Assembly: GCA_032358165.1 (NCBI GenBank)
Contig: JAALGY010000041.1
Location: 124,001 to 188,000, forward strand
Source of the DNA: Diplosphaera chodatii
Taxonomy: Eukaryota > Chlorophyta > Trebouxiophyceae > Prasiolales > Stichococcaceae
DNA: 64,000 nt
Reading direction: 5' to 3'
Shown here piece after piece: positions 35,655-48,000 of the stretch; position 1 is the stretch's first letter, and the number at the start of each line of letters is the position of its first letter. A program made the position numbers and the translations under genes. The notes below the pieces were generated by a model. The model made no database searches. It saw nothing but the letters and a program-made list of their open reading frames with translations, and had not been told where the DNA came from.

Positions 35655-37248
35655 TTACTCTTGTCCTGCGATACGTCCCCAAAGCTGCTGCAGGGGCCAT
35701 GACAAAGCGCTGTGCTGCTGTTGCTGAACGCCATGGTCTGGAACTCTGTCCAGGTGGTCACGACTGCAGCTGGTCTGCCTAACTAGCCGCCTGCTGTCAG
35801 CCGAGGCAGGCTGCGCCGAAGAGTGAGCGGTACCCTCACAGGGGACCTTGCTCAGCTGCCGCCCCTGAAGATGCTGGCGCTCCTGCACAGCCGCATGTTT
35901 CCGCTGCAGCACGTCAGCGGTCTCTGCTGCCCGCCCGCCACTCAGCTGCCGCACTTCGATTGGCGTGTTGCCTGGACAGAAATAATCTGATCAGTCAGCT
36001 CCTCTGGTGGTGCAATGCATCAGCACCTATGAAACAGGTGGAACAGCTGCATAGATGGCAAATGCTGCAGGAAGAAGCTGTGCACAGCAGCCGTGAGGAG
36101 TGCAGGCTCTTACACACCGGCATATGTTGGCGCTGGTAGTGAGGACCCCAGCAGGGATGGGAGCACCGCCATCCGTTCCACCAGTTGCAGCGGAGGCCTG
36201 GTGCTGCGGGGATGCAGCAGCCCTGGCGCTGTGCGCTGCAGGGTGGGTGGGCCGGACGCCGCCGCCTGCATGGTCGCCAGCCCTGCTGCCAGCGCCTGCG
36301 CTCCAACCGCACCTCGCTGAGCCCTGTGCCTCCAGCCCTTCCGGGCTGCAGCATCGCGCTGATGCAGGCGAGGCCACCATCAGAAGACGGCAGGCTGACA
36401 CCTGCAGTTGTCTGTGGCTAGGCTGAGCGGCAGAGACTGCTTCACCTGCTCAATGTGTGTACCTTGTCCTGACGGAAGCGCAGGCTGTGGCGCCGGCGCG
36501 GCAGACGCTGCGGAAACACACCAAGTGGCATCTGCACCGCTGCACGTTCCGCTGCAGCTGGAACTGGCGGCTCATGGCCCGCGCTGGCTGCATGCATGCT
36601 GTACCACATGATCAGTCCACCGGCAAGCTGTAGACCACTGGGGTGACAAACAAGCATTCCAGTGCAAAGGCTATTGTGACAGCATGTCTTAGTCACTTAC
36701 CTTTCTGGTGGGGCTGAGCTGTCCCGCACTGCAGCTGCCGCAGCCAGGCGTGCTTTGCCAGAACCGCTGCACACAGCGGGCCGGCCCCCGTGTCCCGTCT
36801 GCCCGCTGCGCCTGCGGGGGCTGGGTCACACCGTGCTGCATGCTGTCTTCAGGCTGCTGTGCGATGGGCTGAGCAGCTGCACGTGGTGCTGGCAAGGCTA
36901 TGAGCCGCCGCTGCAGCCACCGCGGCTGTTGTGCAGGTTGGATGCTGCACCCGCGCAGCTGCAGCTGGGTGGAGACGCCGAGCCCTGACAATCGCGAGGG
37001 GACATTGATCACATCGTCAGCCGACCAGAGTGTTTCTCAAGACTTTCGCATGCACGTCTGCTGACTGTCTATAGTGTGAGGTATGAGCAAGGTCAGCAGG
37101 GTGCAATTTTGATGATATCCTACTCACCTCTAGTAGAGGCCCTGTCCATCTGATGATGCACTGCCTCGTGTAGATAGGCACGAGTGCAGCACATCTCCAG
37201 GCTACAGACACAGAATGGTCTACCTCTTGGGCTTCTAGGCTGCGCCAT
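35655..37248 (-). CDS. Unrecognised spliced gene, Pro/Ala/Gln-rich product
   Basis: I do not recognise this protein. A phase-consistent model is 37248-37224 (MAQPRSPR), 37160-37128, 36984-36701, 36627-36463, 36401-36116 and 35971-35655, giving about 369 residues. Support comes from good donors after 37224 (GTAGAC), 37128 (GTGAGT) and 36701 (GTAAGT) and from acceptors that keep one frame. The product is rich in Gln, Pro, Ala and Arg, with no signal peptide, membrane span or known motif visible. The last two exons are least certain: the donor near 36116 has three possible positions, and the sequence after 35845 reads like UTR. The start lies 244 bp from the divergent secretory gene at 37493. 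Confidence 0.4.
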
Positions 37249-37492
37249 CGAGCATGTTCGGCCTGCAGTAGCAGGAGAAACGGCGGCAGTCTGGCGGTGC
37301 TGGCAACTCTGCCAGCATTGATTAGCTCCCTGACAATTCCCAGTGCCCCTGGTGCATCATATTTTAGCGATCTGTCGCGTCACACGCCACTTGCGCATCG
37401 CCTCGACTGCTTTCAAGCTGGCTTACGACTGCTATCGTTTGCCAACAACTGCATCTTGTATCCAGTCCGCACCCGAGGCAGCCTAGACAGCA
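37249..37492. promoter_or_regulatory. Short divergent promoter region
   Basis: The start codons of the minus-strand unknown gene and the plus-strand secretory gene are only 244 bp apart, so this stretch must hold both promoters and both 5' UTRs, provided the left gene model is right. I see no TATA box or other recognisable element. Confidence 0.4.
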
Positions 37493-40400
37493 ATGGCACG
37501 CGCAGCCGTGTTTGCAGTGCTGCTGCTGGTCGCTCTGGCGTCATGTAGCGCCTTCGACTTGTCAGAGTTTCCGTCGGAGGTCCTGGACTTCGTCAAGGAC
37601 AAGGTGAGCCTTGTTGCCTCCTGAAGTGCGGTCGATGACGCCCTGCACAAGGCTGCAGCACGGCACGTGCACGCATTTGTTGCGCAGCAGGGCGGAGCAG
37701 CCTTCCCATGCCTTCCAAGGCATCTTGATGCCTCTGTACTATTGTTTGGCAGTGAAGTAGGCCTTTGGCCTTACCTGCGAGCATACGTTCTGCAAGCTGT
37801 CAGACAGCATGCATGCTGGCACGAACTGAGGTGCATCCAGGTTCGCACCCTCTCATGGGCTCAAGGTTGATGTTGCTGGCTTCACTGAAGCAATTATCGT
37901 CTTTGCTGAGCGGCGCGAGGCTGCCGAGGCTGCACTTGCGGTCACAGCCCTCCCGATGCAGCCCAATAGCTGTTCTGGTTCGACTCAGCCTGTGGAATCT
38001 CGTACCGCCATCACAGCGCCGACAGGTGATCCTGCCCACGGATGCAATCATGAGCCAACCGCTACTACAGGATTGGAACGGCGAATTGGGCGAGCTGGGC
38101 AGCGCCTTCGGCAGGCGCAATGGCGAGGAGGGGTGCGCGTCCTTCCCTGTAGTGCAATGCATGTGAACAAGCATACAATAGGGCCTGATTTGACGACTTG
38201 TGCGTGCCTGTGCACAACCTCACGACGGTAGCCACTTGCGTGTGTGAGCACACACCCACAGGCCTCAGCAGGCTCCGGCTGCTCGCGGGCATGTGCGCCA
38301 TGCTTACTTCTGAGATGCCACCATGCACAGTACTGTCCTGCAGGTTCTTCCTGCTGAAGAAGATGCACGTCTGGCCGCGCCTCAGCTGCGAGTTTGCCAA
38401 GACCCTCATTGAGGTGCGCCAACGCCTGCAACTCGGACCAGATACAGTTGCAATCTCCGCACACAGAAGCTCTGCCGGACGTTACCTAGCAGTGTCAGCA
38501 CCGAGGTTACAGCAGGTTGCAGACCATGCTCATTGCAGCGAGCTCTGCTGAGGATCAGCGAGCTTGATCAGCCAGCTGGATTGTGACAGGCCATGATGTC
38601 ACTCAGGGACCGTAAAGGATGCATGCTGCAACCAGCTTGTGCGATGACACCCTGTCCCGCTTTCCCTGCTGCAGCTGAAGGACGAGATGAGACGGAGGGC
38701 CTGAAGCACTACCAGGTGTCCAAGAGCCTGGTCGACAACCACCTGTTCTGCGTCTGCGAGGGTGCGAGTTAATTCCAAGCCTGCACACCTCCGCAGCTGC
38801 AGGGGCTCCCCTCTTGCTGGCGTAGTGTGACCAGCTGTTGGCGCGCTGTTCAATAGCTCACTGTGCCATTGCAGCAACTGTGCTGCAAAACTGCTATAAC
38901 TATAAAACTGCCTGTATTCCTCTGCAGCCTGGGAGTCGAAGGAGGCATTCCTGAAGTACATCAAGAAGGAGGACACCAAGGGGCGCGAGGCACTCAAGTA
39001 CATCCAGGTGACGTGTAATTCCGGGCGTTGTGCCTTCAGGCGCCTTCGAGTTCGACGCAAGCTCCTTGCTGTCTCCGCACCACCGGCGACCAGCACCTTC
39101 AGTGGTCCCTGACACGCCAGAGCTGCAGAAGCCTCTGCATGCACCCTGCAAAGCACCCCATCCCCGCACCTGCGCTGTGAACCTGACGCGCCGCCAGCTG
39201 AACTGTGCAGGAGAAGGACATCCGGCTGCAGCTGGCGCCGGTGGAGCACATCGCCGAGGCCATGGGCAAGGGCTCCAAGTCCCGTCGCATGCGCGACCGC
39301 TCGGTGACCGTCCTCTCATGTTGTTGCTGTGCACATGCACCAAGAGTGACACTTGCGCACCTGCAGGAGCTGTGCAGTGCTGTCCTGCTGTGTGGCAGCA
39401 TCGTGGCACCAGAAAGGAAGCGCGGTGACGGTCTGCTGCTGGCATCTGTACAATGTGTGCAGTGACCCGCTTCCATGACAGCACATCTCTTGGGCTGCAG
39501 GATGGCTGCAATGATGAGGATCCCCAGTGCGGCAGCATCGTCGCCCTCAAGTTCATGGTCAAGCCGTCCGAGCTGGTGGGGTGACCCTGCAATGTTTCCT
39601 CTGCTGCGCACAGCCGTTGCAGTGCTTCCTCCTGTGTTATGGCACAATCCGAGACAGAATGCCGGCTGTCATGAGCCACTGTGCAGCACCTAGCGGGGAT
39701 AGAAGATGTCATTTGGGTACCATGGTGCGGTCATGGTGCTTGACTCCCTCACGCACCTTCAATGACATGCTTCACGACACTCTGCGCCGGGCTCTGACAC
39801 CAACTCGTTCTCGGACTGCGAAAGGTACATGTCATGCCCTATTGATTACGTACAGTGCTGCTCTGAAAAGATTGACGCTGACAGCAGCCCTTTGATTGCG
39901 CCCACAGGAGGAGTTCAAGAGCTGCCTGCAGAAGTTCACGGAGAAGGCGCAGGACGAGGATGGCCTCATCATGCTGAAGTTTGCCAAGAGTGAGGGCGCT
40001 CAGAGCTCGATGCTTGTCCAAATCAGCTGTTGTGTTCCTGTTGAGCTGTGGCCACGTCTGCATGACCCCGTCAATACCACGATTTGCGGCACATGCTTTG
40101 CTTGTTTGCCACTGCTGTGGACAGCGCCTGAGACTGTTGCTGCGCCCTGCTCCTGCAGCCCAGCTGGACGATGTGCTGGTGGTGGGCTACGGCGAGTGGG
40201 AGTCCCGCAAGGCGCTGGAGTCCCACCTGCAGCAGGGTGCGCCCGGCCACGCTACAAGCCTACGCACTGCATCCTCACTCTTGCAGCATCCTACTCTGTT
40301 CACATCGAATCGGCATGTACTTGCCAGTCTAGCATGCGAGTTTGCTTGGCACAGCGCATCCATCTTCAGCAGGGCTTGCTAATTTCGTCCCTCGCTTCCT

Positions 40401-40646
40401 GCTGCGCAGACTACTTCCAGGAGTTCAAGGAGGGCGTCATGAAGAAGAACATTGTCGCCTTCAAGGAGCCCCTCAAGTGCGCGTTGCGCTGTGGCCATCA
40501 GCGCTGACTCACATACGGCATCACAACATTGACTTGTCTTCTCTGATCTAGATGGGTGCTGCCTGGTATGAATCAGCCTTTTTATCGAGTTGACAATCAT
40601 GGCTTTGCGACGCAGGGTGCTGACCAAGGTCGACACCCAGGAGTGA
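37493..40646 (+). CDS. Secreted protein with two ABM-like alpha/beta-barrel repeats, copy 1
   Basis: Eleven exons join to 272 residues: 37493-37603, 38071-38132, 38344-38413, 38692-38761, 38928-39007, 39211-39303, 39501-39575, 39908-39989, 40159-40236, 40410-40476, 40616-40646. Residues 1-20 are a signal peptide (MARAAVFAVLLLVALASCSA). Two repeats follow, each with the pattern of the dimeric alpha/beta-barrel (antibiotic-biosynthesis-monooxygenase-like) fold: FFLLKKMHVWPRL...AWESKEAFLKYI and ALKFMVKPSE...FKSCLQKFTEKA...GYGEWESRKALESH. Conserved cysteines (CVCE, CNDEDPQC) suggest disulfides. Exon 38692-38761 needs an acceptor 17 nt downstream of the one used by its paralogue, because the paralogous site (38675) would hit TGA at 38702. 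The family includes monooxygenases and non-enzymatic proteins, so function is unknown. A TGTAA lies at 40821. Confidence 0.75.
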
Positions 40647-40820
40647 GCGAGATGACACAGCTGATGACGAAAGCTCCAGCAGAACAGGGGGCTGTGCCGC
40701 CGCACAGTGGCATGCAAATGCTGCCGCTTGTTGAGACCTTCATATGTAGCTGCGTGTGCGTGAGATGCTGTCCAGGGAGATGACTGGCTTCTGTCACTGG
40801 CTTCCGTCACTCTTGCAGCC

Positions 40821-40825
40821 TGTAA
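40821..40825 (+). promoter_or_regulatory. Candidate polyadenylation signal TGTAA
   Basis: This TGTAA lies about 175 nt after the stop codon of the first ABM-like gene, a reasonable distance for a green-algal 3' UTR. Confidence 0.4.
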
Positions 40826-41454
40826 TGAGTGCGCTTTGTACCTGTGACCTTCCCCTTCCTGTCCTACTTCCAGGCAGCCCCACACACGCAGTGCTCCCCG
40901 CCTCGCTCGGGGCCCTCGTCCAGTCACAGTCCTCTTTGCCGGTTCTCAGCATACAGTTCTACCACAGCACAATCTCTGGTCCCTGCCGTGGCAATCTACG
41001 ATCAATCCTCAGTCACAACTTCGCACCATCTCCTCCTCTTTGCTCTGCTGTATCTGCCCTGCCCCGCTGCACGCCATCTACATCAGCGCTTGATGCGAAG
41101 CGTGCAAGCGATGCGATGCCGCCACTCAGCATGCGCGATGTTGAAGGCAGCGTACTATACGTCTCACCTGCTCCATCCTGTGCTCATCACGGCACCGCCG
41201 CCAGCTGGACCTTGATAAAACGCAAACCCCTTCTTCCTTCTTTATGGGGCGGTGGTGTCGGCGGTCAATCCGCTTACCATCAAGTCATGCAATGCTTCCT
41301 GCTTCTTTCGCTTCATGTATGACCCAGACCACCACTGTCAACTTTGCCATTCCGCAGCCTGCAGCCGCAACGTCAACAGCGTCATTGCCTGTCTTATACA
41401 TTGCTTTTCAGGCAACAGCAATAACCGTGCATTGCAACATATCGTGACAGCACA
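40826..41454. other. Spacer between the tandem ABM-like paralogues
   Basis: No gene seen. It should contain the end of the upstream transcript and the promoter of the second copy. Unlike the coding exons, the spacer shows no obvious similarity to the region upstream of the first copy. Confidence 0.4.
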
Positions 41455-44400
41455 ATGGCACGAGCGGTACTGTTTGCGGCACTGTTGCTTGTTGGGCTGG
41501 CATCGGCGAGCGCCTTCGACCTCTCAGACTTCCCGCCGGAGATGCTGGAGTTCTCTTTCAAAGACAACGTGCGGATCCAAGGCAACTGCATTGCTGGGCA
41601 GCGACGCGGTAAATGACCCGGCAGGTCACGTGCGCAGACACTACAGCGCTGTGTGTGCTTGCGCCGTCGTCCCGCTGCTGTATGCCATTTCATAGCTTTG
41701 TAAACAGTTCTAGTGACGGCTCTGATTGTCTGCCAGAGCTGCACTCAAGCGACAGGGGTATCAACAGAGAGCATGCATGCTGATGTGGACTGTGGTGCAG
41801 CCCGGAAATAGCAATCTATTTGACTAAATATCGGGCTCAGTATGGTTTGAAGGCCTGGTAGATGTGGCAGCTATGATCCGAGGCTGCCAAGTCTGCTTTG
41901 GCGCATCTGTCCAGATTGCCCATCAGATGGGGATGCAAGTGCTGCATGGTCAATTCAGACTCGGATTCTTCATGCTTTATGCCTTCATAAAACATTCGGG
42001 ACATATAAATGGCGTTTCTGCGGTGCAGGATTGGGGCGGCGACCTAAGCAGCTCCCAGAACGCCTTTGGCGGCCGCGACGATGAGGAGTGCGCAATGGTT
42101 TCCCCACACTTTTAGCCCACGAGCTGGTGCTGAACACTGACATGCGCAGCATAGAGATAACTTTACTTGCACTCCGCTCCAGCGGGTTGTCGCCTCCATG
42201 CCAGATCGCACTCAAGGCTGTTTGCAATGTGGGTCGTGGACGACCAGTGCAGCTGACTAAAGAGCACAGCTGATGGTCGGATAATGATGTTTAACTAGTC
42301 TGTACTCCTGACGGCCCCTTTGCACCCGCTGCAGGTTCTTCCTGCTGAGCAAGCTGAAGGTGTGGCCGCGCCTGCAGTCCGACTTTGCCGATGCGCTGCT
42401 GAAGGTGCGATTGAGCAGTTGGACCTGGGTCCTCGGCAGTGTCAAGCCCCTTTCATGTAGTGAGCACACGGCGCGTGCTGTCAGCACACCTGTGCAACAT
42501 GTCAAGGGGCGGGGCGACCAGGCAACGCTTCCTGAGCTCGGCCATTGTCGTGGGACGCAGCTGAAGGAGGAGCTGCAGGGTGTGGAGGGCGTCAAGCACT
42601 TCCAGGTGTCCAGGAGCCTGGCCGACAACGCCGCGTGGTGCACCTGCGAGGGTGCGTCCCTCAGCACGTGCATCACGCTTTGTGTGTCGATATGAGGCTG
42701 GCTGCTGTGCCTTACCCGGTGGGATGTGATCAGTCAGAGCAAGGGGCTGCTGAGCAGTGGGACTATAGCTGCTGCTGCTGACATATGATGCCATGGCGCT
42801 GCATGAAAGGTTTCTATGCATGCACCGCAGTGTGGGAGTCCAAGGAGGCGTTCCTGAAGTACATCAAGAAGGAAGACACCAAGGGGCGCGAGGCCCTCGC
42901 ATACATACAAGCAAGTGCTTGCAAAAGGCTTCTTCTTTTGTCCGTCTGCAAGCAGCAGCACACACAGCTCACTGTCAGTGACAGCAGGACACAGCCAAGC
43001 CATGCACCTTCGCAGCTGGGCTGGCATGTGCAGGCACCTACACAAAGCTCATGCTGCAGCCCCAGCATGCAGTCGGACTGCAATGCTGCACGGGCATTGA
43101 TATTAGGCGACAGGGTTCTGATGTTTGCCAGCCACGGAGCATCTGCTGAGTCCTTCCTGGATGGCAATGCTGCAGAAGCATGACATCCAGCTGCTGCTGG
43201 CGCCGGTGCAGCCCATCTCCGAGGCGCGCGGCAAGGCGTCCAAGTCCGGCAGCCGCCTGGGCGGCCGCATCACCCGCTCGGTGCGTGGCTCTGCATGCCG
43301 TGACACCTTGCTTGTCCACGAGCACTGGTAGCATTTTGCCTGAAGCTGATGTTAGTCTATCGATAGGCTAATGGTGACACCTGGTGCTGTCTGCCGCCTT
43401 CAGCTGAAGGCCGAAGACTTGCAGCTGGCCAGCGGCCAGGTACAACCAGAGCATAGGCTGGCACGCCGACGCATATAGTATTTTGTATTGCTGTGCTGGA
43501 CATTGCAGCCTTGTTAGGCACAAAGTTCACAAGCGCCGCAGCATGTCTCTGGGTTCAGGTGCCGGAGACATTGATTTGCATGCTGTGACTGATCTACCTG
43601 CTTACAGCCATTGGCTGCTGCATGCATGCAGGGCAGCTGCAACGACGAGGACCCGCAGTGCGGCAACATCGTGGCCATGAAGTTCTTCGTGAAGCCCTCC
43701 GAGCTGGTGCGCTCCAGAGCTGCTCCTCACAGTTGCACAGCGCAGTGCTCTCAGGCAATCTGGCACTCCGATGACTTCATGCTCGTAGCAGGCCGGATTC
43801 TCATGCTGGCTGTCCACGGAAACGGATGCCAGGCAACCAGGTACAAGACACATGCTTGAAATTGCAGTGGCGGCTGCTGACACCTTTCAGTAGTGTGCTG
43901 GTCCCCACACAGGAGGAGTTCAAGAGCTGCGTGCAGGACTTCGCTGAAAAGGCGCAGGACGAGGATGGCCTTGTCATCCTGAAGTTCGCCAAGAGTGAGC
44001 TACTGAGTCACACTGCTGCTGCGCTGCTGGTTACAGCATTTGAAAAAGCCATGCATGCCAGGTGCTCCCGAGACCCCTGTGGGCATTCTTGCTCTGCAGT
44101 GCATGGTTTGCTTGGTCATCAGGTCGTCTGTGCCTGCGGACGACTGGTGTGACTTGCTTCCTGCTGCTGCAGCGCTGCTGGACGACATCACGGTGGTGGG
44201 CTACGGCGAGTGGGAGTCCCGCAAGGCGCTGGAATCTCATATGCAAAAGGGTGCGTGATGCATGTGGGGCTTGCACTCGGCTGATCTGTATGGCCTCCAG
44301 TATGCAGTTGGTGCATGTGTCATGATGGCTCAGTAATGACGAGGGCTTGTGCTGCGCAGACTACTTCCAGGAGTTCAAGAAGGGCATCCTGCAGCACAAC

Positions 44401-44583
44401 ATCATCGCCGTGAAGTCCCCGCTGAAGTGCGTGATGACTATGTCCATGTCATCCGCCTGCAAACTTAGACAATGCGCAGGATGTGCGGGCAAGCTGCCTA
44501 TTGAACTAAGACCGTCTGATGCAATCAGTGACTCTGGCCGGTTGTGCTGCAGGGTGCTGACGAAGCTGGAGACTCAGAAGTGA
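41455..44583 (+). CDS. Secreted protein with two ABM-like alpha/beta-barrel repeats, copy 2
   Basis: Twelve exons join to 295 residues: 41455-41568, 42029-42087, 42335-42404, 42561-42651, 42831-42910, 43176-43280, 43404-43439, 43632-43706, 43913-43994, 44173-44250, 44360-44426, 44553-44583. It is a clear tandem paralogue of the gene at 37493, with the same intron positions and phases. It has the same signal peptide (MARAVLFAALLLVGLASASA) and the same two dimeric alpha/beta-barrel repeats (FFLLSKLKVWPRL...VWESKEAFLKYI; AMKFFVKPSE...GYGEWESRKALESH). It keeps CTCE and CNDEDPQC. It has one extra microexon (43404-43439, LKAEDLQLASGQ) that I cannot find in copy 1. The intron at 42911-43175 has a GC donor (CAA|GCAAGT). 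Ligand and reaction are unknown. Confidence 0.8.
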
Positions 44584-45054
44584 GGGGAAAGCAGGAAGTT
44601 TGGACGATGTTGACCTGCCGCCATTCACAGGGGCATGCCGGTTGGACATCTGTGTGCAACTGCTGTGTCGAGTAGATGGGTGCACGTTTGTTGAGCCAGA
44701 GGCTGAGAGCCCGAGCAAGGGTGTGTGAGATATGCTGATACGCTCCCCTGCACTATTCGATTCGACATGCTGTTTTATCAGCTGTCTACTAGACTGCTGC
44801 GATGTGCAGGCCGTCCAAAGTCTGTCTCACTGGTGAAGCTCTTCTGTGACTATGACAGCTGCCCGTAGATGTTTCATATCGTTGCCCTGACAACACCAGA
44901 AGGCGGCGACTGCTGCTGGCTGTTCACCTCCACAACTGCTTGTCCCACGTCGATCAATCCAATGTGACTCAACGAACCTCCGAACATACGGCCCTGTACT
45001 GATCCCTACACTGCTGCTACACCGAATGCTGGAGACTGCTCGTGCGCCATTTAT
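44584..45054. other. Convergent intergenic region
   Basis: It lies between the second ABM-like gene and the P450 reductase, tail to tail. No gene or clear TGTAA signal on either strand is seen. Confidence 0.4.
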
Positions 45055-48000
45055 TCACCAGACATCCCGCTGGTACCGCCCCTCATCCGCTAGCCGCTGC
45101 ACATACGCCTCCGCCTTGCTGTCGCTGCAGGGCTTCTGCGCAGCCACCAGCGCGATCAGCGCCCGGTGCACGTCCCTCGCCATGTGCTTGGCGTCGCCGC
45201 ACACGTACACGCTGCCGCCGCCCTCGTCAATGTGTCGCCAGACCTCGCCTATAACAACGAACAACCTTTGCGCTGACCACCATGGCCATCCATTGCTAAG
45301 CATCCAGGCAAGAAAGCTGATCTAGGCATCTGCAGAGGAGGAGATGGTCGCTTCTCCTGCTTGCTGTGCATGGTCACACTGTCAACTGAACTTTGACCTC
45401 ACCTGCGAGCTCTGCCATGCGGTGCTGTACGTAGGTCTTGGGCGTGGTGTGCCGCGAGAAGGCGACCTCCAGGCGGCTGAGGGTGCCGGCGGCCTGGAAG
45501 CCCCGCAGCTCGTCCTCGTAGATGAAGTCGTGCTGGGGGCGGCGGCAGCCGAAGAACAGCAGCGCCGGGCCCAGCCGCTGCTGCTGCTTGGCGGCCGCCT
45601 CTCGCTCCTGCCAATTTTTGCCAGATGCGCAGGGTCAAGGCATACACCGAACACAGTCTGAGATGGGGTTTGACAGCGATGGCTGCCTGTTGTATGCGAA
45701 GTGTATAAGCAGGTGTTGTTCCTGCCGGAAAGGTTTATCGGTAACTGGCGCCACAGAAGCCATGGTCACCACAAGTACCCTCGACAGACTCACGGCCTTC
45801 CATGACCAACTCTGTTAGAAATAACAAGTACCCTTAGTCACAACAAGTACCCTAAAATCGCTTACCTGCAGGAAGGCGCGGTAGGGGGCGAGGCCGGTGC
45901 CGGGGCCGATCATGACGAGCGGCGAGGCCATGGCGGGCGGCAGCTTGAAGCCCGACCGCCGCACAAACACCGGCACCCTGCCGCCTGCAGATTGCAGATG
46001 TGATTACTCATGTGTGCACCTGTCTTTTCTGTCACTTCTGACACCTCACTCAGCCCGACCAGGGTGCAGCGTACCAGCCTTCTCACGCGAATTGAGAGGC
46101 AGAGACGCAGTGGCAGAGGCTGGGCACCACACAGCGTCAATGACACCACGATCACGCACGCGAACAACAGGCAGCACGCACCAACGGGCAGGCGGCCGAG
46201 CCAGGTGGAGGCCACGCCGTGGTGGGTGCGCCCGGTGCCCTTGGGCTCCCGGATGACTGAGCAGGTGATGTGCACATGGCGCGGGTGCGCCTTGGGCGAG
46301 CTGCTGATGCTGTAGAAGCGCGGCTGCAGCGGCTTGGCCACCGCGCCAAAGAAGGCGCCTGTAAGGTGTGAGCAACTTTGGCAATGGACACATGAATGGT
46401 TGGGAGTTCTTACACAGCAGCCCGCAACCAGCCTGCCGTCTTGCTTGCTGCAAGCGTTCGACGCCATAGGCTTGGCTCCTCACAGCATCACTGTGCTCAG
46501 GGCAGGCGAGGGGTAGGGCTGCTGATTTGGTGAGGCAAGGCACAATGCCCACACACCTAGGGGCGGCTTGGCCGAGGGGAACTCCTGCATGGCCTCCAGC
46601 AGGGTGCGGCCCGGGGCGACCGCCCATGCCTGGAAGTCCGCCTTGCCATCTGGCGACGCCTGAGCAAACATCAGGTCCGACTCAGTACTTTCCATCCGAG
46701 AGCACGACGGCAGGTGCTGGACCACGAGGTTGTCTAAAACTCCGCAAGACTGCCATCACTGCGAGTCGTGGGCACCATGCAACGCCTATTCAGATGTGAC
46801 AGTAAAGCGCTGGGACAGGATGTACTGATACATGACGAAACTCAGCAGTGGACATGGGTACATCTCACCAGGAAGCGCAGCCGCGCCGCCTGCTGCGGGT
46901 CGCTCGCAAAGGCCGCGAGCGCCTCCAGTGCCCCCCGGTGCACCGGCGCCAGCACGTCCGCGTGCCTCGCCAGCGCACTTCGCAGCGAGGTGGGGCCTGC
47001 ACATCCACTTCAGGGTTGTGTCTGTAATGGCAGAATTCTGTGAGGTGAAAGTCCTCGCAGGCTGCAGGTGCAAGTGCGGGTGACCAGACCTGCGCGATGG
47101 CGGAACAGTGTGACAGATTACAACCCTACAGCTACCACAGCGTTTGAGGGCCCTCACCTGGGAAGGGCGGTGACAGCTGCTGCGGGTTGCTGGGTGGCAG
47201 GCGAAGGCTGAACACTGTGTCAAGCGGCATCCCCAGCGCCGCCGCTGCCGCTGCAACCGTCTCCTCGCTGTTCTCCGGGAACACCGCCACATGGTCGCCG
47301 GTGTCATACTGCACCTGTGCAAAGGCCAAGGCCCAGTGAGAGTGGCTGCAGACCGGCCGACAGCACAGCAGCTGGGCCTGAGGGTCTGGCTGCTGGTGCC
47401 GACACTGGAAGGTGTGGGCGATATGGATAGCCGCACACAGCGAGCACCACCGTCAGGTTGCTCAGCGGACCGTCAGGCAGCTGGCAGGGGGTAAATTTGA
47501 GTGCCCTGCCTATGCAGCGGACTGCCTGCTGACCTGGCTGCTGCCCAGGTCCAGCTCTGCGTGCAGGCAGGAGCGCTCAGAGCCCGGCTGGTGCAGCTCC
47601 CGACGCGCGATGAGCGTGGCCTCGTACGGGTTGTGGCTGTCCGCCCCGCTGCCGTTGCCCTGCAGTCAAGAGGAGTGACTGCGCTGTATGAACTTGCAAT
47701 GCTCGTGCACATGAGCTTCGTGTTTCGCTTGCCCCTGGCCGCCACAAGGCCCTGGTCGAGCATGCGACTGCCGGGCCATGCAGTGCAGCCAGCACATCAA
47801 GTTAGCAGGGGATGCTTGGACGCACCTGCAGCAGGCTGTCTGCTTCACGGGCCGCGCTGCCGACGAGCACGTCCACCTCGTAGGCCGGCACCGCCTCGGG
47901 GGACATAGAGAGGCGCCTGCCCTCCAGCAGCTCGTCACCATCCTGCAATGACATGTGAGCTCGCCGCACTTAAATGTCGCCCGCATCTCCTTGAACATCG

